Counted from the stretch's first letter, positions 8,280 to 17,334 are shown. The stretch is 43,439 nt of DNA from Chitinophaga pinensis (GCA_945865295.1 CAMBDE010000010.1:1-43439), one strand, 5' to 3'. Notes: generated from the sequence alone by a model not told the origin. Numbers and translations are program-made.

Positions 8280-8543
8280 ATGACAATTCCTCAACTCTTA
8301 CTAGCCCTATTAATCATATGGGGTATCCCAAGCACTTTTTTTAGAAGTAAGTTTAGGAAGATTGTATACCAAACAGACGATTGGAAAATAAACATCAAAC
8401 CCCTTTTCAAAAAAGAGATCATCGGTTTATTCACTAACATGTATCCAGAAAATCAAGACTACCTTAAAATAAGAAATCAATACAGAATCTATTTAGTAGT
8501 TTATTTAATTATTTTCATCTTGTATCAATTCATCAAAAAATAA
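8280..8543 (+). CDS. Small membrane protein of unknown function
   Basis: An 87-residue protein that I do not recognise. It has a hydrophobic N-terminal helix (about residues 4-20), a charged middle section with basic stretches (FRSKFRK, KPLFKK) and a second helix near the C-terminus (about 68-85), ending in KK. This predicts two transmembrane passes with a loop of about 45 residues. The ATG at 8280 follows a short A+T-rich leader after the tRNA-linked repeat. The stop is 2 bp before the ATG of the DUF1295 gene, so the two are almost certainly translated from one mRNA and may work together in the membrane. Confidence 0.65.
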   Translation: MTIPQLLLALLIIWGIPSTFFRSKFRKIVYQTDDWKINIKPLFKKEIIGLFTNMYPENQDYLKIRNQYRIYLVVYLIIFILYQFIKK

Positions 8544-8545
8544 CC

Positions 8546-9418
8546 ATGAAACAATCCATACTCAATCTCCTATTTTCATTTTTAGCATTTGCAATTGGAT
8601 ATGGTATCGCCCTATTAACTGGACTAGAACTAATACAAGAAGCGATTTTAATTGCCTATTTGATTCAATGGATTGCCTTTATCCCTGCCTATATTTTTCA
8701 AACCGAAAAGTTTTATGACTTAACAGGAAGTATTACTTACTTAACCGTTGTGAGTTATGTTAGCTACCATAGTTATGCATCAATGAATGTAAATATAGCT
8801 AGCATTGTATTGGCTGCTTGCATCCTATTGTGGACAATCCGTTTAGGCAGTTTCTTATTTACTAGAATACATAGAGCTGGAGAAGATAAAAGATTCAAAC
8901 TCATCAAGCCTTCACCCACAAGGTTTTTCATGACATGGACTTTACAAGGCATGTGGGTGTCAATATGTTCCATGTGTGCCTTAACTGCCATTGCAAGTAA
9001 TAATGGTGTCATCCAAAATGGCCTATTTTATATTGGCTTACTTGTCTTTATTATAGGTTTTGTAGTAGAGATTATTGCAGATATGCAAAAGTCAGAATTC
9101 CGAAAAGATCCTGCAAATAAGGATCAATTTATTCAACATGGACTTTGGGCTTACTCAAGACATCCCAATTATTTTGGAGAAATCACTTTATGGTTAGGCG
9201 TTGCCATCATGTCTTTTTCTTCATTAACAGGAGGACAGTATATTACTTTAATCTCTCCAATATTTACCTATTTATTACTAGTGTATGTAAGTGGCGTTCG
9301 GTTATTAGAAATTTCAGGGATGGAAAAATGGGGACATACAGAAAAGTATCAAGCGTATATCAACACCACACCTTCCCTATTTCCCTTTACTAACCCAAAG
9401 CGCCCAGACAATAAATAG
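8546..9418 (+). CDS. DUF1295 / steroid 5-alpha-reductase-like membrane protein
   Basis: This 290-residue polytopic membrane protein has about seven hydrophobic segments. The C-terminal signature GLWAYSRHPNYFGEITLWLG (near residues 195-214) is the hallmark shared by DUF1295, 5-alpha-reductases and isoprenylcysteine methyltransferases, where it lines the cofactor pocket. Members are presumed NADPH-dependent reductases or methyltransferases acting on lipid substrates; the substrate here is unknown. It begins 2 bp after the small membrane-protein gene. Its last 42 bp overlap the 3' end of the convergent DoxX-like gene. Confidence 0.82.
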   Translation: MKQSILNLLFSFLAFAIGYGIALLTGLELIQEAILIAYLIQWIAFIPAYIFQTEKFYDLTGSITYLTVVSYVSYHSYASMNVNIASIVLAACILLWTIRLGSFLFTRIHRAGEDKRFKLIKPSPTRFFMTWTLQGMWVSICSMCALTAIASNNGVIQNGLFYIGLLVFIIGFVVEIIADMQKSEFRKDPANKDQFIQHGLWAYSRHPNYFGEITLWLGVAIMSFSSLTGGQYITLISPIFTYLLLVYVSGVRLLEISGMEKWGHTEKYQAYINTTPSLFPFTNPKRPDNK

Positions 9419-9775
9419 TGGCTGGAATACCAATAACCTAACCCAACTAATCATTGGATTCATAGTGATCGTACCAAGCGAAAAACTACCTCTTTGTATA
9501 AAATAAATATGACTTGGAACAAAGGCAATTAACATCAATACAATGCCCCAGCCTGCATATTTTCTTGTCTGTGTAGGAATTAATAAAAGTGCTAAACCAA
9601 TTTCAAATACACCAGATAATAGGTTTAGTTCCACTGCCCAAGTAGCCAAATAAGGAGGAATCAATGGTATATAAAAGGCTGGATCTCTAAAATGATTATA
9701 ACCGCCAAAAATATAGAATGCGATCATTCCATATAACATCAAACTTTTTACAATCTCTTTAGTCCTGTTTTCCAT
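9377..9775 (-). CDS. DoxX-like four-helix membrane protein
   Basis: This 132-residue protein has four predicted transmembrane helices (about 10-28, 46-66, 73-92 and 108-128). The arrangement GGYNHFRDPAFYIPLIPPYL followed by a helix with GVFEIGLALLL resembles the DoxX/DoxD-like family of small quinone- or thiosulfate-linked and general membrane proteins. Function in this branch is not established. It is the last gene of the minus-strand run J-domain/KTSC, hydrolase, DoxX-like, 17 bp after the hydrolase stop. Its 3' end overlaps the convergent DUF1295 gene by 42 bp. Confidence 0.7.
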   Translation of the reverse strand: MENRTKEIVKSLMLYGMIAFYIFGGYNHFRDPAFYIPLIPPYLATWAVELNLLSGVFEIGLALLLIPTQTRKYAGWGIVLMLIAFVPSHIYFIQRGSFSLGTITMNPMISWVRLLVFQPLFIVWALWVSKGK

Positions 9776-9792
9776 AAGTTTAAATTTTATCC

Positions 9793-10716
9793 CTACTTTA
9801 TAAATTCAATGATTGCTGCTGCCACTAGATTAGGCGCTTCTTCCATTGGTATATGTCCCACTTTATCAAGAACCAATACGCGACTATCTCGAATGTCTTG
9901 TTTGAATAAAGCGGCATTCTTATAAGAAATAAGTTGATCTTCTTTACCCCATATAATGAGTGTAGGTTGTGTAATCGTTTTAATCTTTGTCGCATCTGGT
10001 TTCATAGTATGCTGAAATAATTCCAAAATGGCACTTCTATTCCCCTCTCTTAATAAAAGATCATGATATTGTTGAACCATCTCTTCTTTAACCAATGCCT
10101 TATTATAAAATGCGTCTTCTAAACTTTTTCGAATTAAAGAGATAGGTGAAATATGTTTTAATGCTTGATTTAAAACAGGTACTGCAGCTAATTTAAAACC
10201 CAATGACCCTTTTTCATCTTTCTTTGGATAACCAGAAGCATCTAGTAAAATTAATTGCTTGACTTTATCAGGACTAGCAATCGCGTAATTCCAAGCGATG
10301 CTTCCTCCTAAAGAATTACCAGCGACAATACATTTGGTCACATTCAATTTTAATAAAAATTCATCTATGAATTGATTGTAGAAATTGAAACTATATTGAT
10401 TTAAAGGATTGGGTCCAGTAAGTCCAAATGCAGGTAAATCAAATCGGATGATTTTTTTATTGGTCTTTAATAAACTAGATAAGGTATCCCAGGTATGTAA
10501 AGAGGCAGATGTGCCATGGATGAATACAATGGGTAAAGAATCATCTGACTTGCCTTCAATAATATAATGCACTGGCATGCCATCGATATCGATGAATGCG
10601 GAATTTGATTTTTGGTATTTTTCCTTGAGTGCTGCTACTGGAATATCTGCATCACATGAAGACAATAAAAATACCCCAAATAAAAAAAAGGTAACTATTT
10701 TAAGGCTTTGAATCAT
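9793..10716 (-). CDS. Lipoprotein alpha/beta hydrolase
   Basis: This 307-residue protein starts with a type II signal peptide; the lipobox LSSC puts the lipidated cysteine at C21, so it should be anchored on the periplasmic or outer side of a membrane. The alpha/beta hydrolase fold follows. The oxyanion segment is HGTSASLHTW (68-77), the nucleophile elbow GNSLGG has S135, the acid is D260 in WGKEDQ, and the base is H288 in VGHIPMEEAP. The triad is complete. Substrate is unknown; the family includes esterases, lipases and haloalkane-dehalogenase-like enzymes. It sits 15 bp after the J-domain/KTSC gene and 17 bp before the DoxX-like gene. Confidence 0.85.
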   Translation of the reverse strand: MIQSLKIVTFFLFGVFLLSSCDADIPVAALKEKYQKSNSAFIDIDGMPVHYIIEGKSDDSLPIVFIHGTSASLHTWDTLSSLLKTNKKIIRFDLPAFGLTGPNPLNQYSFNFYNQFIDEFLLKLNVTKCIVAGNSLGGSIAWNYAIASPDKVKQLILLDASGYPKKDEKGSLGFKLAAVPVLNQALKHISPISLIRKSLEDAFYNKALVKEEMVQQYHDLLLREGNRSAILELFQHTMKPDATKIKTITQPTLIIWGKEDQLISYKNAALFKQDIRDSRVLVLDKVGHIPMEEAPNLVAAAIIEFIK

Positions 10717-10731
10717 ACAATAAATGTAAGA

Positions 10732-11178
10732 TTATTCTCCTACAATTTTGCTGGTGCTTCTGTATAAATAGGTATTGTAAATATGACGTCTCGCAAAACG
10801 GTCAGGTGTATCCGCATTCACTAATTTCACATAAATGGCTTTTGGCACACCATAGTATTCATATTCTGATCCGTCAGAAAATTCAACCCTTAGGATCTCA
10901 GATTTAAATTCAAAATCATTGATACTCGCCTCTGTGGTTGTGGCGATATAAGCATCCTTAGTGGCCTCATGGGTCTCTATATGTACACTCACTAAAAAAT
11001 GATAAGAAGCGATTAATTTAGTTGACTTGACTTCGGCATCTTTTTTAGCCTCCTCATTGTCCTGGAACTTATCTGGGTGCCATTCCATCATGATCTTACG
11101 ATACACTTTCTTTAAATCACTCAAAGTAGCCTTATCATCTACCCCTAAAATGGCCCTATGTCTTTCGATTCGCTTCAT
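10732..11178 (-). CDS. J-domain protein with C-terminal KTSC domain
   Basis: This 148-residue protein has an N-terminal J domain (about 5-70) with an intact HPD at H34-D36 inside WHPDKF, so it should stimulate an Hsp70. Residues about 88-146 resemble the KTSC domain, first noted at the C-terminus of some lysyl-tRNA synthetases, with the pattern GSEYEYYGVPKAIYVKLVNA followed by IYNTYLYR. The KTSC role is unknown; nucleic-acid or peptide binding has been suggested for it. The gene lies 102 bp downstream of dnaK on the same strand, separated by a terminator, so it may have its own promoter or be read by read-through. DnaK is the obvious partner, by context. Confidence 0.75.
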   Translation of the reverse strand: MKRIERHRAILGVDDKATLSDLKKVYRKIMMEWHPDKFQDNEEAKKDAEVKSTKLIASYHFLVSVHIETHEATKDAYIATTTEASINDFEFKSEILRVEFSDGSEYEYYGVPKAIYVKLVNADTPDRFARRHIYNTYLYRSTSKIVGE

Positions 11179-11225
11179 AAATTAGATTAATCAGCCGCAA
11201 AGCTACACTCAAATTAGCTACTAAC

Positions 11226-11255
11226 AAAAAAAGCCCCCCATGAATGGAGGGCTTT
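11226..11255 (-). terminator. Intrinsic terminator of dnaK
   Basis: Read on the minus strand, a 12-bp stem pairs 11255-11244 with 11241-11230 (one G-T pair, 2-base apical gap) and runs into seven T (plus-strand A at 11226-11232). It lies 25 bp after the dnaK stop and before the J-domain/KTSC gene. Confidence 0.85.
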
Positions 11256-11280
11256 AATCATTTTATTAAAGTCGTAAATA

Positions 11281-13185
11281 TTACTTTACTTCCTCAAACT
11301 GTGCATCTTCTACTGTATCATTTGCAGCAGATCCACCTTGTTGAGCACCTGCATCAGGTCCAGCAGCATTTGCGCCGCCATCTGCTTGTGATTTGTAGAT
11401 GTCTTCGCTTGCAGCAGTCCATGCAGCATTCATAGCTTCTAAAGCAGCAGTCACTTGAGTGACATCTTGTGCTTGGTGTGCTACTTTTAATGTTTCTAAA
11501 GCGGATTCAATTGGCGCTTTTTTATCAGCAGGGATTTTTTCACCAAATTCCTTCAATTGTTTCTCAGTTTGGAAAATTAAGCTATCGGCCTCATTCAATT
11601 TTTCTACTCTATCTCTTTCTATTTTATCAGATGCTTCGTTTGCTTTCGCCTCGGCTTTCATCTTTTCGATTTCTTCCTTTGTTAAACCACTACCCGCTTC
11701 GATTCTGATTTTTTGTTCTTTACCTGTTCCTTTATCTTTTGCACTTACGTTTAAGATACCGTTCGCGTCAATATCAAAAGTCACTTCAATCTGAGGTACA
11801 CCTCTTGGAGCTGGTGGAATACCATCCAAGTTAAACATACCTAAACTTTTATTTTGAGCAGCCATTGGACGCTCTCCTTGAATCACATGAATCTGAACAC
11901 CAGGTTGGCTATCGCTCGCTGTTGAATAGATCTCTGTTTTCTTAGTAGGAATCGTTGTGTTAGATGCAATCATTGTTGTCATGACACCACCCATTGTTTC
12001 AATACCTAAGTTCAAAGGTGTAACGTCTAATAACAATACATCTTTTACATCTCCAGTCAATACACCACCTTGGATACCTGCACCAATTGCAACAACCTCA
12101 TCTGGATTTACTGAACGATTTGGTTTCTTACCAAAGAATTTCTCAACTAGTTCTTGCACTTTTGGAATTCTTGAAGATCCACCTACTAAGATCACTTCAT
12201 CAATTTGAGAAGTCGTGTAACCTGCATCTTTCAAAGCAGCTTCACATGGCTTCAAACAACGTGCAAATAAACTATCTGCAAGTGATTCAAATTTTGCTCT
12301 TGTTAATTTTAATACCAAGTGCTTTGGAACACCGTCCACTGCAGTGATATAAGGTAAGTTGATTTCTGTTTCAGAAGAAGAACTTAATTCTACTTTTGCT
12401 TTTTCAGCCGCTTCTTTTAAACGTTGTAAAGCCATTGGATCTTTTCTTAAATCAATCGCTTCTTGATTTTTAAATTCATCCGCTAAGAAATCCATGATTA
12501 CTTTATCAAAATCATCTCCACCTAAATGGGTATCACCATTGGTAGATTTTACTTCAAATACACCATCTCCTAAATCAAGGACAGAAATATCAAAAGTTCC
12601 ACCACCTAAATCGAATACAGCAATTTTTTGCTCGATGTTCTTTTTATCTAAACCATAAGCTAATGCTGCTGCAGTTGGCTCATTCACAATTCTGCGAACG
12701 TTCAAACCTGCAATCTCACCAGCTTCTTTAGTCGCTTGTCTTTGTGCATCATTAAAATAAGCAGGTACAGTGATTACTGCATCTGTTACTTCCGTACCTA
12801 AATAATCTTCTGCAGTTTTTTTCATCTTCTGTAAAACCATTGCAGAGATTTCTTGAGGTGTATACATACGATCTTCAATTTGAACACGTACTGTATCGTT
12901 GTCCCCTTTAACTACTTTATAACTTGCCAAGCTTAATTCACTTGCAACTTCATTAAAACGACGACCCATAAAACGCTTCACACTAGAGATGGTGTTTTGT
13001 GGATTTGTGATGGCTTGTCTTTTAGCTGGATCACCTACTTTACGTTCTCCATTTTTTAAGAACGCTACTACCGATGGCGTGGTTCTTCTTCCCTCGTCAT
13101 TCGCAATTACTACTGGCTCTCCGCCTTCCATAACTGATACGCAACTATTTGTGGTACCTAAGTCAATTCCTATAATTTTTCCCAT
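11281..13185 (-). CDS. dnaK: DnaK, Hsp70 chaperone
   Basis: This 634-residue Hsp70 has an ATPase domain (about 1-380) opening with [17 protein letters not shown]. It also contains the phosphate-2 loop [18 protein letters not shown], the motif [12 protein letters not shown] and the linker VLLLDVTPL. The substrate-binding beta domain and helical lid follow, and the tail ends in EEVK. It folds nascent and stress-damaged proteins with DnaJ and GrpE, neither of which is in this window. Length is typical. An intrinsic terminator follows the gene. The 156-bp upstream region has no CIRCE element but carries three TGGCATAA sites (see that entry). A J-domain/KTSC gene lies downstream. Confidence 0.98.
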   Translation of the reverse strand: MGKIIGIDLGTTNSCVSVMEGGEPVVIANDEGRRTTPSVVAFLKNGERKVGDPAKRQAITNPQNTISSVKRFMGRRFNEVASELSLASYKVVKGDNDTVRVQIEDRMYTPQEISAMVLQKMKKTAEDYLGTEVTDAVITVPAYFNDAQRQATKEAGEIAGLNVRRIVNEPTAAALAYGLDKKNIEQKIAVFDLGGGTFDISVLDLGDGVFEVKSTNGDTHLGGDDFDKVIMDFLADEFKNQEAIDLRKDPMALQRLKEAAEKAKVELSSSSETEINLPYITAVDGVPKHLVLKLTRAKFESLADSLFARCLKPCEAALKDAGYTTSQIDEVILVGGSSRIPKVQELVEKFFGKKPNRSVNPDEVVAIGAGIQGGVLTGDVKDVLLLDVTPLNLGIETMGGVMTTMIASNTTIPTKKTEIYSTASDSQPGVQIHVIQGERPMAAQNKSLGMFNLDGIPPAPRGVPQIEVTFDIDANGILNVSAKDKGTGKEQKIRIEAGSGLTKEEIEKMKAEAKANEASDKIERDRVEKLNEADSLIFQTEKQLKEFGEKIPADKKAPIESALETLKVAHQAQDVTQVTAALEAMNAAWTAASEDIYKSQADGGANAAGPDAGAQQGGSAANDTVEDAQFEEVK

Positions 13186-13229
13186 AATGATTGATTTTCA
13201 ATGATTAATTCACTACCATAGTTCAATCA

Positions 13230-13309
13230 TTATGCCATTCTGTCGAATAGGTAAAAATGGCATAAATTAGAGGTACACCCCTTAAAAAAGGGACTGAATT
13301 GGCATAAAT
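13230..13309 (-). promoter_or_regulatory. Three-site TGGCATAA array upstream of dnaK
   Basis: A perfect 10-bp inverted repeat, TTATGCCATT (13230-13239) and AATGGCATAA (13256-13265), has a 16-bp spacer. The right half recurs as the 10-mer TGGCATAAAT at 13258-13267 and 13300-13309, 42 bp apart, close to four helical turns. The array lies 45-124 bp upstream of the dnaK ATG, the only start codon it can serve, because gtrA ends at 13342 on the same strand. It is a candidate heat-shock operator or activator site; the binding protein is unknown. Confidence 0.5.
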
Positions 13310-13341
13310 ACTTGAAAAAAAGAGAAGAAAAGGCAGAAAAC

Positions 13342-13839
13342 TTAAACCGACTTGGTCTTAAATGTGAAGTTTTTTTGGCTCGTGTAGCTGAATATCACCA
13401 CAAAGAAAGTGGTCACAATCTTAGAAAAGGTCGCATTCCATCCTAATCCCTCAACGAATACCTTCAGAAAGATATAGTTTAAAAAGATACAGCCTAAGAC
13501 CACTGTAAAGTAGCGCAATAACTGTTTGGTCTTGCGAACCGATGTTTCCTGAAACACCACATAACGGCTCAAATAAAAGCCAATGGGGAAAGTCACAGTA
13601 AAGCTGATCATAAAAGAAGCAATATGGGGACTGATTGTCAACCATCCAATTTGAACTGGAAGGGTCTTTAAAATATAATTATAGGAGATAAAAAACAAGA
13701 GAATATCTAATACCGTATTGCCCCCGCCACATGCTGCATATCGAAAGGTTTTCAATGGCATGAACCTCCTAAATAATGGATACACCCCATCAATTAGGTC
13801 TAGAATTAATTTACTTATAAATTCGTGTACTTTCAACAT
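13342..13839 (-). CDS. GtrA-family membrane protein
   Basis: This 165-residue protein with four predicted transmembrane helices matches the GtrA-like family. Diagnostic features are FRYAACGGGNTVLDILLFF (about residues 32-50), the second-helix segment ending YLSRYVVF and the C-terminal SYTSQKNFTF. GtrA-like proteins are thought to flip or help flip polyprenyl-linked sugars, often beside glycosyltransferases; none lies next to this gene. It is divergent from argS (54 bp apart) and reads toward dnaK. Confidence 0.85.
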   Translation of the reverse strand: MLKVHEFISKLILDLIDGVYPLFRRFMPLKTFRYAACGGGNTVLDILLFFISYNYILKTLPVQIGWLTISPHIASFMISFTVTFPIGFYLSRYVVFQETSVRKTKQLLRYFTVVLGCIFLNYIFLKVFVEGLGWNATFSKIVTTFFVVIFSYTSQKNFTFKTKSV

Positions 13840-13866
13840 GTATGCGTAAAGGTAATCTTAATTAAT

Positions 13867-13874
13867 TACTTTTG
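13867..13874 (+). promoter_or_regulatory. argS promoter -7 box
   Basis: TACTTTTG matches TAnnTTTG and ends 19 bp before the argS ATG. No convincing -33 TTTG is seen at 19-21 bp spacing. Confidence 0.5.
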
Positions 13875-13893
13875 CAGTCGGTAATCCTATTTT

Positions 13894-15663
13894 ATGCAAT
13901 TGATCCAACATTTAAAGCAGGCCACTGCAGAAGCTATTCAATCCATCTATCAAGTTCAAATCAAAACTGAACAGGTATTGGTGAATGCCACTAAGCCAGA
14001 AATTGAGGGGGATTATACGATTGTGCTTTTTGCTTTTGTAAAACAATTAGGCAAAAGCCCCGACGAATTGGGTAATGCTTTAGGTGAAGTAATTATGGCA
14101 AGTATGCCAGGTACAATTACTGCTTTTAATATTGTAAAAGGATTTTTAAACTTTACCATCAGCGATCAATTTTGGTTGGACTATCTACAAGCCGCAGACA
14201 CCAACAAATTAGTCACAGTTACAACGCATCCAAAAAAAATCATGGTGGAGTACTCCTCCCCTAATACCAATAAACCTTTGCACTTAGGACATCTTAGAAA
14301 TAATTTTTTAGGATGGAGCATTGCAGAAATATTGAAACTACAAGGCAACGATGTCGTTAAAACTTGTATTGTCAATGATAGAGGCATTCATATTTGTAAA
14401 AGTATGATTGCATGGCAGTTATTTGCGAATGGCGCTACACCTTCAAGTACCAATATGAAGGGCGACCATTTTGTAGGGGAATACTATGTCAAATACAATG
14501 ACGCATATAAAGCAGAAGTTGAGCAATTGATTGCTAGTGGTATGTCCAAAGAGGAAGCTGAACAATCCGCACCTATTCAAAAGGGCGCGCAAGTCATGTT
14601 ATTGAAATGGGAAGAAGGTGATGCTGAAACGATGGATTTATGGAAACGCATGAATGAATGGGTCTATGCAGGATTTGATGTGACCTACAAAAAAATTGGT
14701 TCCGACTTTTTCAAAACATATTACGAGAGCAATACCTATTTACTAGGAAAAGATTTAGTAGATCAAGGTTTGTCTAAAAAAGTATTCTATCAAAAAGAGG
14801 ATAGTTCTGTTTGGATTGATTTAACTGGTGATGGATTGGACGAAAAAATAGTACGAAGAAAAGATGGTACATCTGTATACATGACACAGGATATAGGACT
14901 TGCAGAACTCAAACAAAAAGAATTCAATACAGATGCAAGTATCTATGTTGTGGGTGACGAACAAAATTATCATTTCAAAGTATTGAAATTGATTTGTCAA
15001 AAATTACAATTACCCGCATCAGATGGTATTTATCATTTAAGTTATGGGATGGTAGAATTACCTACTGGCAAGATGAAGAGCAGAGAAGGTACGGTGGTAG
15101 ATGCAGATGATTTAGTAGACGGCATGATTCAAATTGCAAAAGAAAAAACAGAGTCACTTGGTAAAGTGGATGATTTTAATGCTACACAATTAGAAAAATT
15201 ATATGACACGATTGGATTAGGTGCTCTAAAATTCTTTTTATTAAGAGTTGATCCTAAAAAGAAAATGATCTTTAATCCAGAAGAGAGTATTGACTTCCAT
15301 GGTTTCACTGGCCCATTCATTCAATACACACATGCAAGAATAAAAAGTATCCTAAGAAAAACAGGAACAAATGTGCATGCATTTAGTTCAACATTATTGC
15401 CATTAGAAAAAGCACTTGCTATGCAGTTGGCTAATTTTTCGGCAGAAGTCAATGAGGCGGCAGAAGCTTTAGACCCTTCAAAATTGGCGATCTATGCATT
15501 TAACTTAGCTAAATTATTCAATAGCTTCTACGCAGAATTGTCCATTGCCAATGCAGAATCAGAAGAGAAGAAAAACTTAAGAATACAATTAGGGATATTG
15601 ACTGCAGCTACATTAAAACAAGCCATGCAAACTTTAGGCATTGAGGTTCCTGAACAAATGTAA
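13894..15663 (+). CDS. argS: Arginyl-tRNA synthetase
   Basis: This 589-residue class I synthetase charges tRNA-Arg. An N-terminal Add-1 domain (about 1-100) binds the tRNA D-loop. The HIGH-type motif HLGH is at residues 130-133 in SSPNTNKPLHLGH. The KMSKS-equivalent segment GKMKSREGTVVDADDL lies near residue 395. The C-terminal DALR anticodon-binding domain occupies roughly 465-589. Length is usual for bacterial ArgRS. It is divergent from gtrA and convergent with trmH, whose stop lies 3 bp beyond the argS stop. The ATG at 13894 gives the standard family start. Confidence 0.97.
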   Translation: MQLIQHLKQATAEAIQSIYQVQIKTEQVLVNATKPEIEGDYTIVLFAFVKQLGKSPDELGNALGEVIMASMPGTITAFNIVKGFLNFTISDQFWLDYLQAADTNKLVTVTTHPKKIMVEYSSPNTNKPLHLGHLRNNFLGWSIAEILKLQGNDVVKTCIVNDRGIHICKSMIAWQLFANGATPSSTNMKGDHFVGEYYVKYNDAYKAEVEQLIASGMSKEEAEQSAPIQKGAQVMLLKWEEGDAETMDLWKRMNEWVYAGFDVTYKKIGSDFFKTYYESNTYLLGKDLVDQGLSKKVFYQKEDSSVWIDLTGDGLDEKIVRRKDGTSVYMTQDIGLAELKQKEFNTDASIYVVGDEQNYHFKVLKLICQKLQLPASDGIYHLSYGMVELPTGKMKSREGTVVDADDLVDGMIQIAKEKTESLGKVDDFNATQLEKLYDTIGLGALKFFLLRVDPKKKMIFNPEESIDFHGFTGPFIQYTHARIKSILRKTGTNVHAFSSTLLPLEKALAMQLANFSAEVNEAAEALDPSKLAIYAFNLAKLFNSFYAELSIANAESEEKKNLRIQLGILTAATLKQAMQTLGIEVPEQM

Positions 15664-15666
15664 TCT

Positions 15667-16257
15667 CTATTCCGCTTCTTCAAACCCCCACTCTGTTTTT
15701 AATTGAGCAAGCTGTTCGGCAGGTAAACTACACGCATCATAATGTCCTGCGTTTCTTTTTTGACGCATCGCTTCATAAATAGTCACTGCGCAGGCCACCG
15801 AAATATTTAAACTTTGAATGATCCCCATTTGAGGGATGATAAAATTACCATCTGCCAACCCACGTAATTCCTCTGAAACACCATTATGTTCATTGCCAAA
15901 AACAAGTGCTATGGACTGCGTAAAATCAATCGCATGCAGGTCGATGGCGTCACTAGTTAAATGGGTGGTCAAAATAGTTTTGAATTTTTTACGAACATCC
16001 GCTACACATTTTTGAACGTCATGGTATTCATGGATCGTTAACCACTTAATGGCACTACTACTACTTTTATAGCCAAAATGTTTGTACTTAGGCAATTCGG
16101 TGCTCAATACATATACTTCTTGTATACCCACTGCATCGCAGGTTCTTAATACTGCCGAGATATTATGAGGATCTTGCACATTCTCCATGATGAGCGTCAA
16201 GTTTGCTTGACGTTGGTGTAATACTTTTAATAATTTTTCGGTACGCTCTGGTGTCAT
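15667..16257 (-). CDS. trmH: TrmH-type tRNA (Gm18) 2'-O-methyltransferase (SpoU family)
   Basis: This 196-residue SPOUT methyltransferase carries the three SpoU motifs. Motif 1 is MENVQDPHNISAVLRTCDA (about residues 24-42) with the catalytic arginine. Motif 2 is ALVFGNEHNGVSEE. Motif 3 is IPQMGIIQSLNISVACAV, which forms the trefoil knot that binds SAM. The short N-terminal extension and C-terminal tail resemble TrmH, which methylates the 2'-O of G18 in tRNA, rather than the rRNA enzyme RlmB. It lies 6 bp after the dipeptide epimerase stop as the third gene of the malQ run. It is convergent with argS. Confidence 0.85.
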   Translation of the reverse strand: MTPERTEKLLKVLHQRQANLTLIMENVQDPHNISAVLRTCDAVGIQEVYVLSTELPKYKHFGYKSSSSAIKWLTIHEYHDVQKCVADVRKKFKTILTTHLTSDAIDLHAIDFTQSIALVFGNEHNGVSEELRGLADGNFIIPQMGIIQSLNISVACAVTIYEAMRQKRNAGHYDACSLPAEQLAQLKTEWGFEEAE

Positions 16258-16263
16258 TTATGT

Positions 16264-17319
16264 TTATTTATCAAAAGGCATTCTAAAAGCAACACCTAGT
16301 CCTGGATGTAATAATGGTTCAATCAATCCATTTTGGTTATTAAAATGATAGTTTAATCCAACCCCATTTAATTGGGTCATTAAAAGTGGGCCATCCATAT
16401 CCACATAATCCAATTGTGGTAAAAATTGTGCAATCGCAGCAGATCCTATCACAGATTCATTCATACTACCCATCATCACTTTTAATCCCAATGATCTTGC
16501 TTCTTTAATCATGCGTAGGGCTGGCGTTAAGCCACTGCATTTTGTGAGTTTAATATTAATGCCATCAAAATAATTCGCACATGTGGCAACGTCTTTTTCA
16601 AACACACAAGATTCATCTGCAAATAAGGGCAGCATCCCTTGTTGTTTCAATTGTGCCATCCCTTCCCAATTGTCTTTTGCCAATGGTTGCTCTACTAATT
16701 CAACGCCTAAATTAGCCAATGCTGGAATTTTTATAAGTGCTTCTTCGGTTGTCCATCCAGCATTGGCATCTACACGAATAGGTTTGTCTGTATGCTTTCT
16801 TAATGCAGTGATCATTTCAATATCATAGTCGGTGCCCACTTTCACTTTATAAATAGGCCAAGGATGTGCTTCCATTTTTTGCACCATCTTTTCTATTGGA
16901 TCAATTCCTAATGTGTAATCACAAATAGGTGGTTGTTCAGTACCTGTCGTTTCCCAATGCGTGTTCCACAATTGATGCAGTGGTTGTTTTTTCATTTGAC
17001 CCCATAAATCCCATCCAGCCATATCCAAAGCACACACTAGAAATGGATCATTCGGGAAAAGATGGTGTAAAAAATGCCAAAATCTTTCTGGGTCAATCAA
17101 GGCAAATTTTTCAATTAATTTTCTTTGTTTCTCCAACTGCTCCATCATGGATGCAACCGTTACATTGTAATATACAATTGCTGGAGCTTCTCCAAAGCCT
17201 GACCAATTACCCAATGACAAACGCACCATCAAACTATGTTGATGCGTCTTTGTCCTGCCATTTGAAATGGTAAATGGATATTCGAAAGGTAAACTCTGTT
17301 CCCAAAAATCTAATTGCAC
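16264..17319 (-). CDS. Dipeptide epimerase (L-Ala-D/L-Glu epimerase type, enolase superfamily)
   Basis: This 351-residue enolase-superfamily enzyme of the muconate-lactonising subgroup retains the complete active site. The K-x-K pair is K158/K160, the metal ligands are D184, E210 and D235, and a lysine lies on the opposite face in INIKLTK (K257/K260). DMDGP near 308 resembles the specificity segment of dipeptide epimerases, which epimerise the L-Ala-D-Glu released from peptidoglycan. The start is GTG at 17319, 15 bp after the malQ stop; no in-frame ATG lies close by. Specificity among dipeptides cannot be fixed from sequence alone. It is followed by trmH after 6 bp. Confidence 0.85.
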   Translation of the reverse strand: MQLDFWEQSLPFEYPFTISNGRTKTHQHSLMVRLSLGNWSGFGEAPAIVYYNVTVASMMEQLEKQRKLIEKFALIDPERFWHFLHHLFPNDPFLVCALDMAGWDLWGQMKKQPLHQLWNTHWETTGTEQPPICDYTLGIDPIEKMVQKMEAHPWPIYKVKVGTDYDIEMITALRKHTDKPIRVDANAGWTTEEALIKIPALANLGVELVEQPLAKDNWEGMAQLKQQGMLPLFADESCVFEKDVATCANYFDGINIKLTKCSGLTPALRMIKEARSLGLKVMMGSMNESVIGSAAIAQFLPQLDYVDMDGPLLMTQLNGVGLNYHFNNQNGLIEPLLHPGLGVAFRMPFDK

Positions 17320-17334
17320 TTGTTCTAATTTTAA

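Noticed and set aside
8029-8286. Antisense ORF of 85 codons over tRNA-Leu(CAA) and its repeat
   Set aside because: It reads through the tRNA, its terminator and the repeat. A similar peptide appears antisense to the second tRNA-Leu only because the DNA repeat is shared. It is not a gene family.
13223-13237. Sigma-54-like -24/-12 element upstream of dnaK (minus-strand TGGCAT-N5-TTGA)
   Set aside because: The -12 GC is GA and the -24 block is off consensus; the match arises from the left arm of the TGGCATAA repeat.
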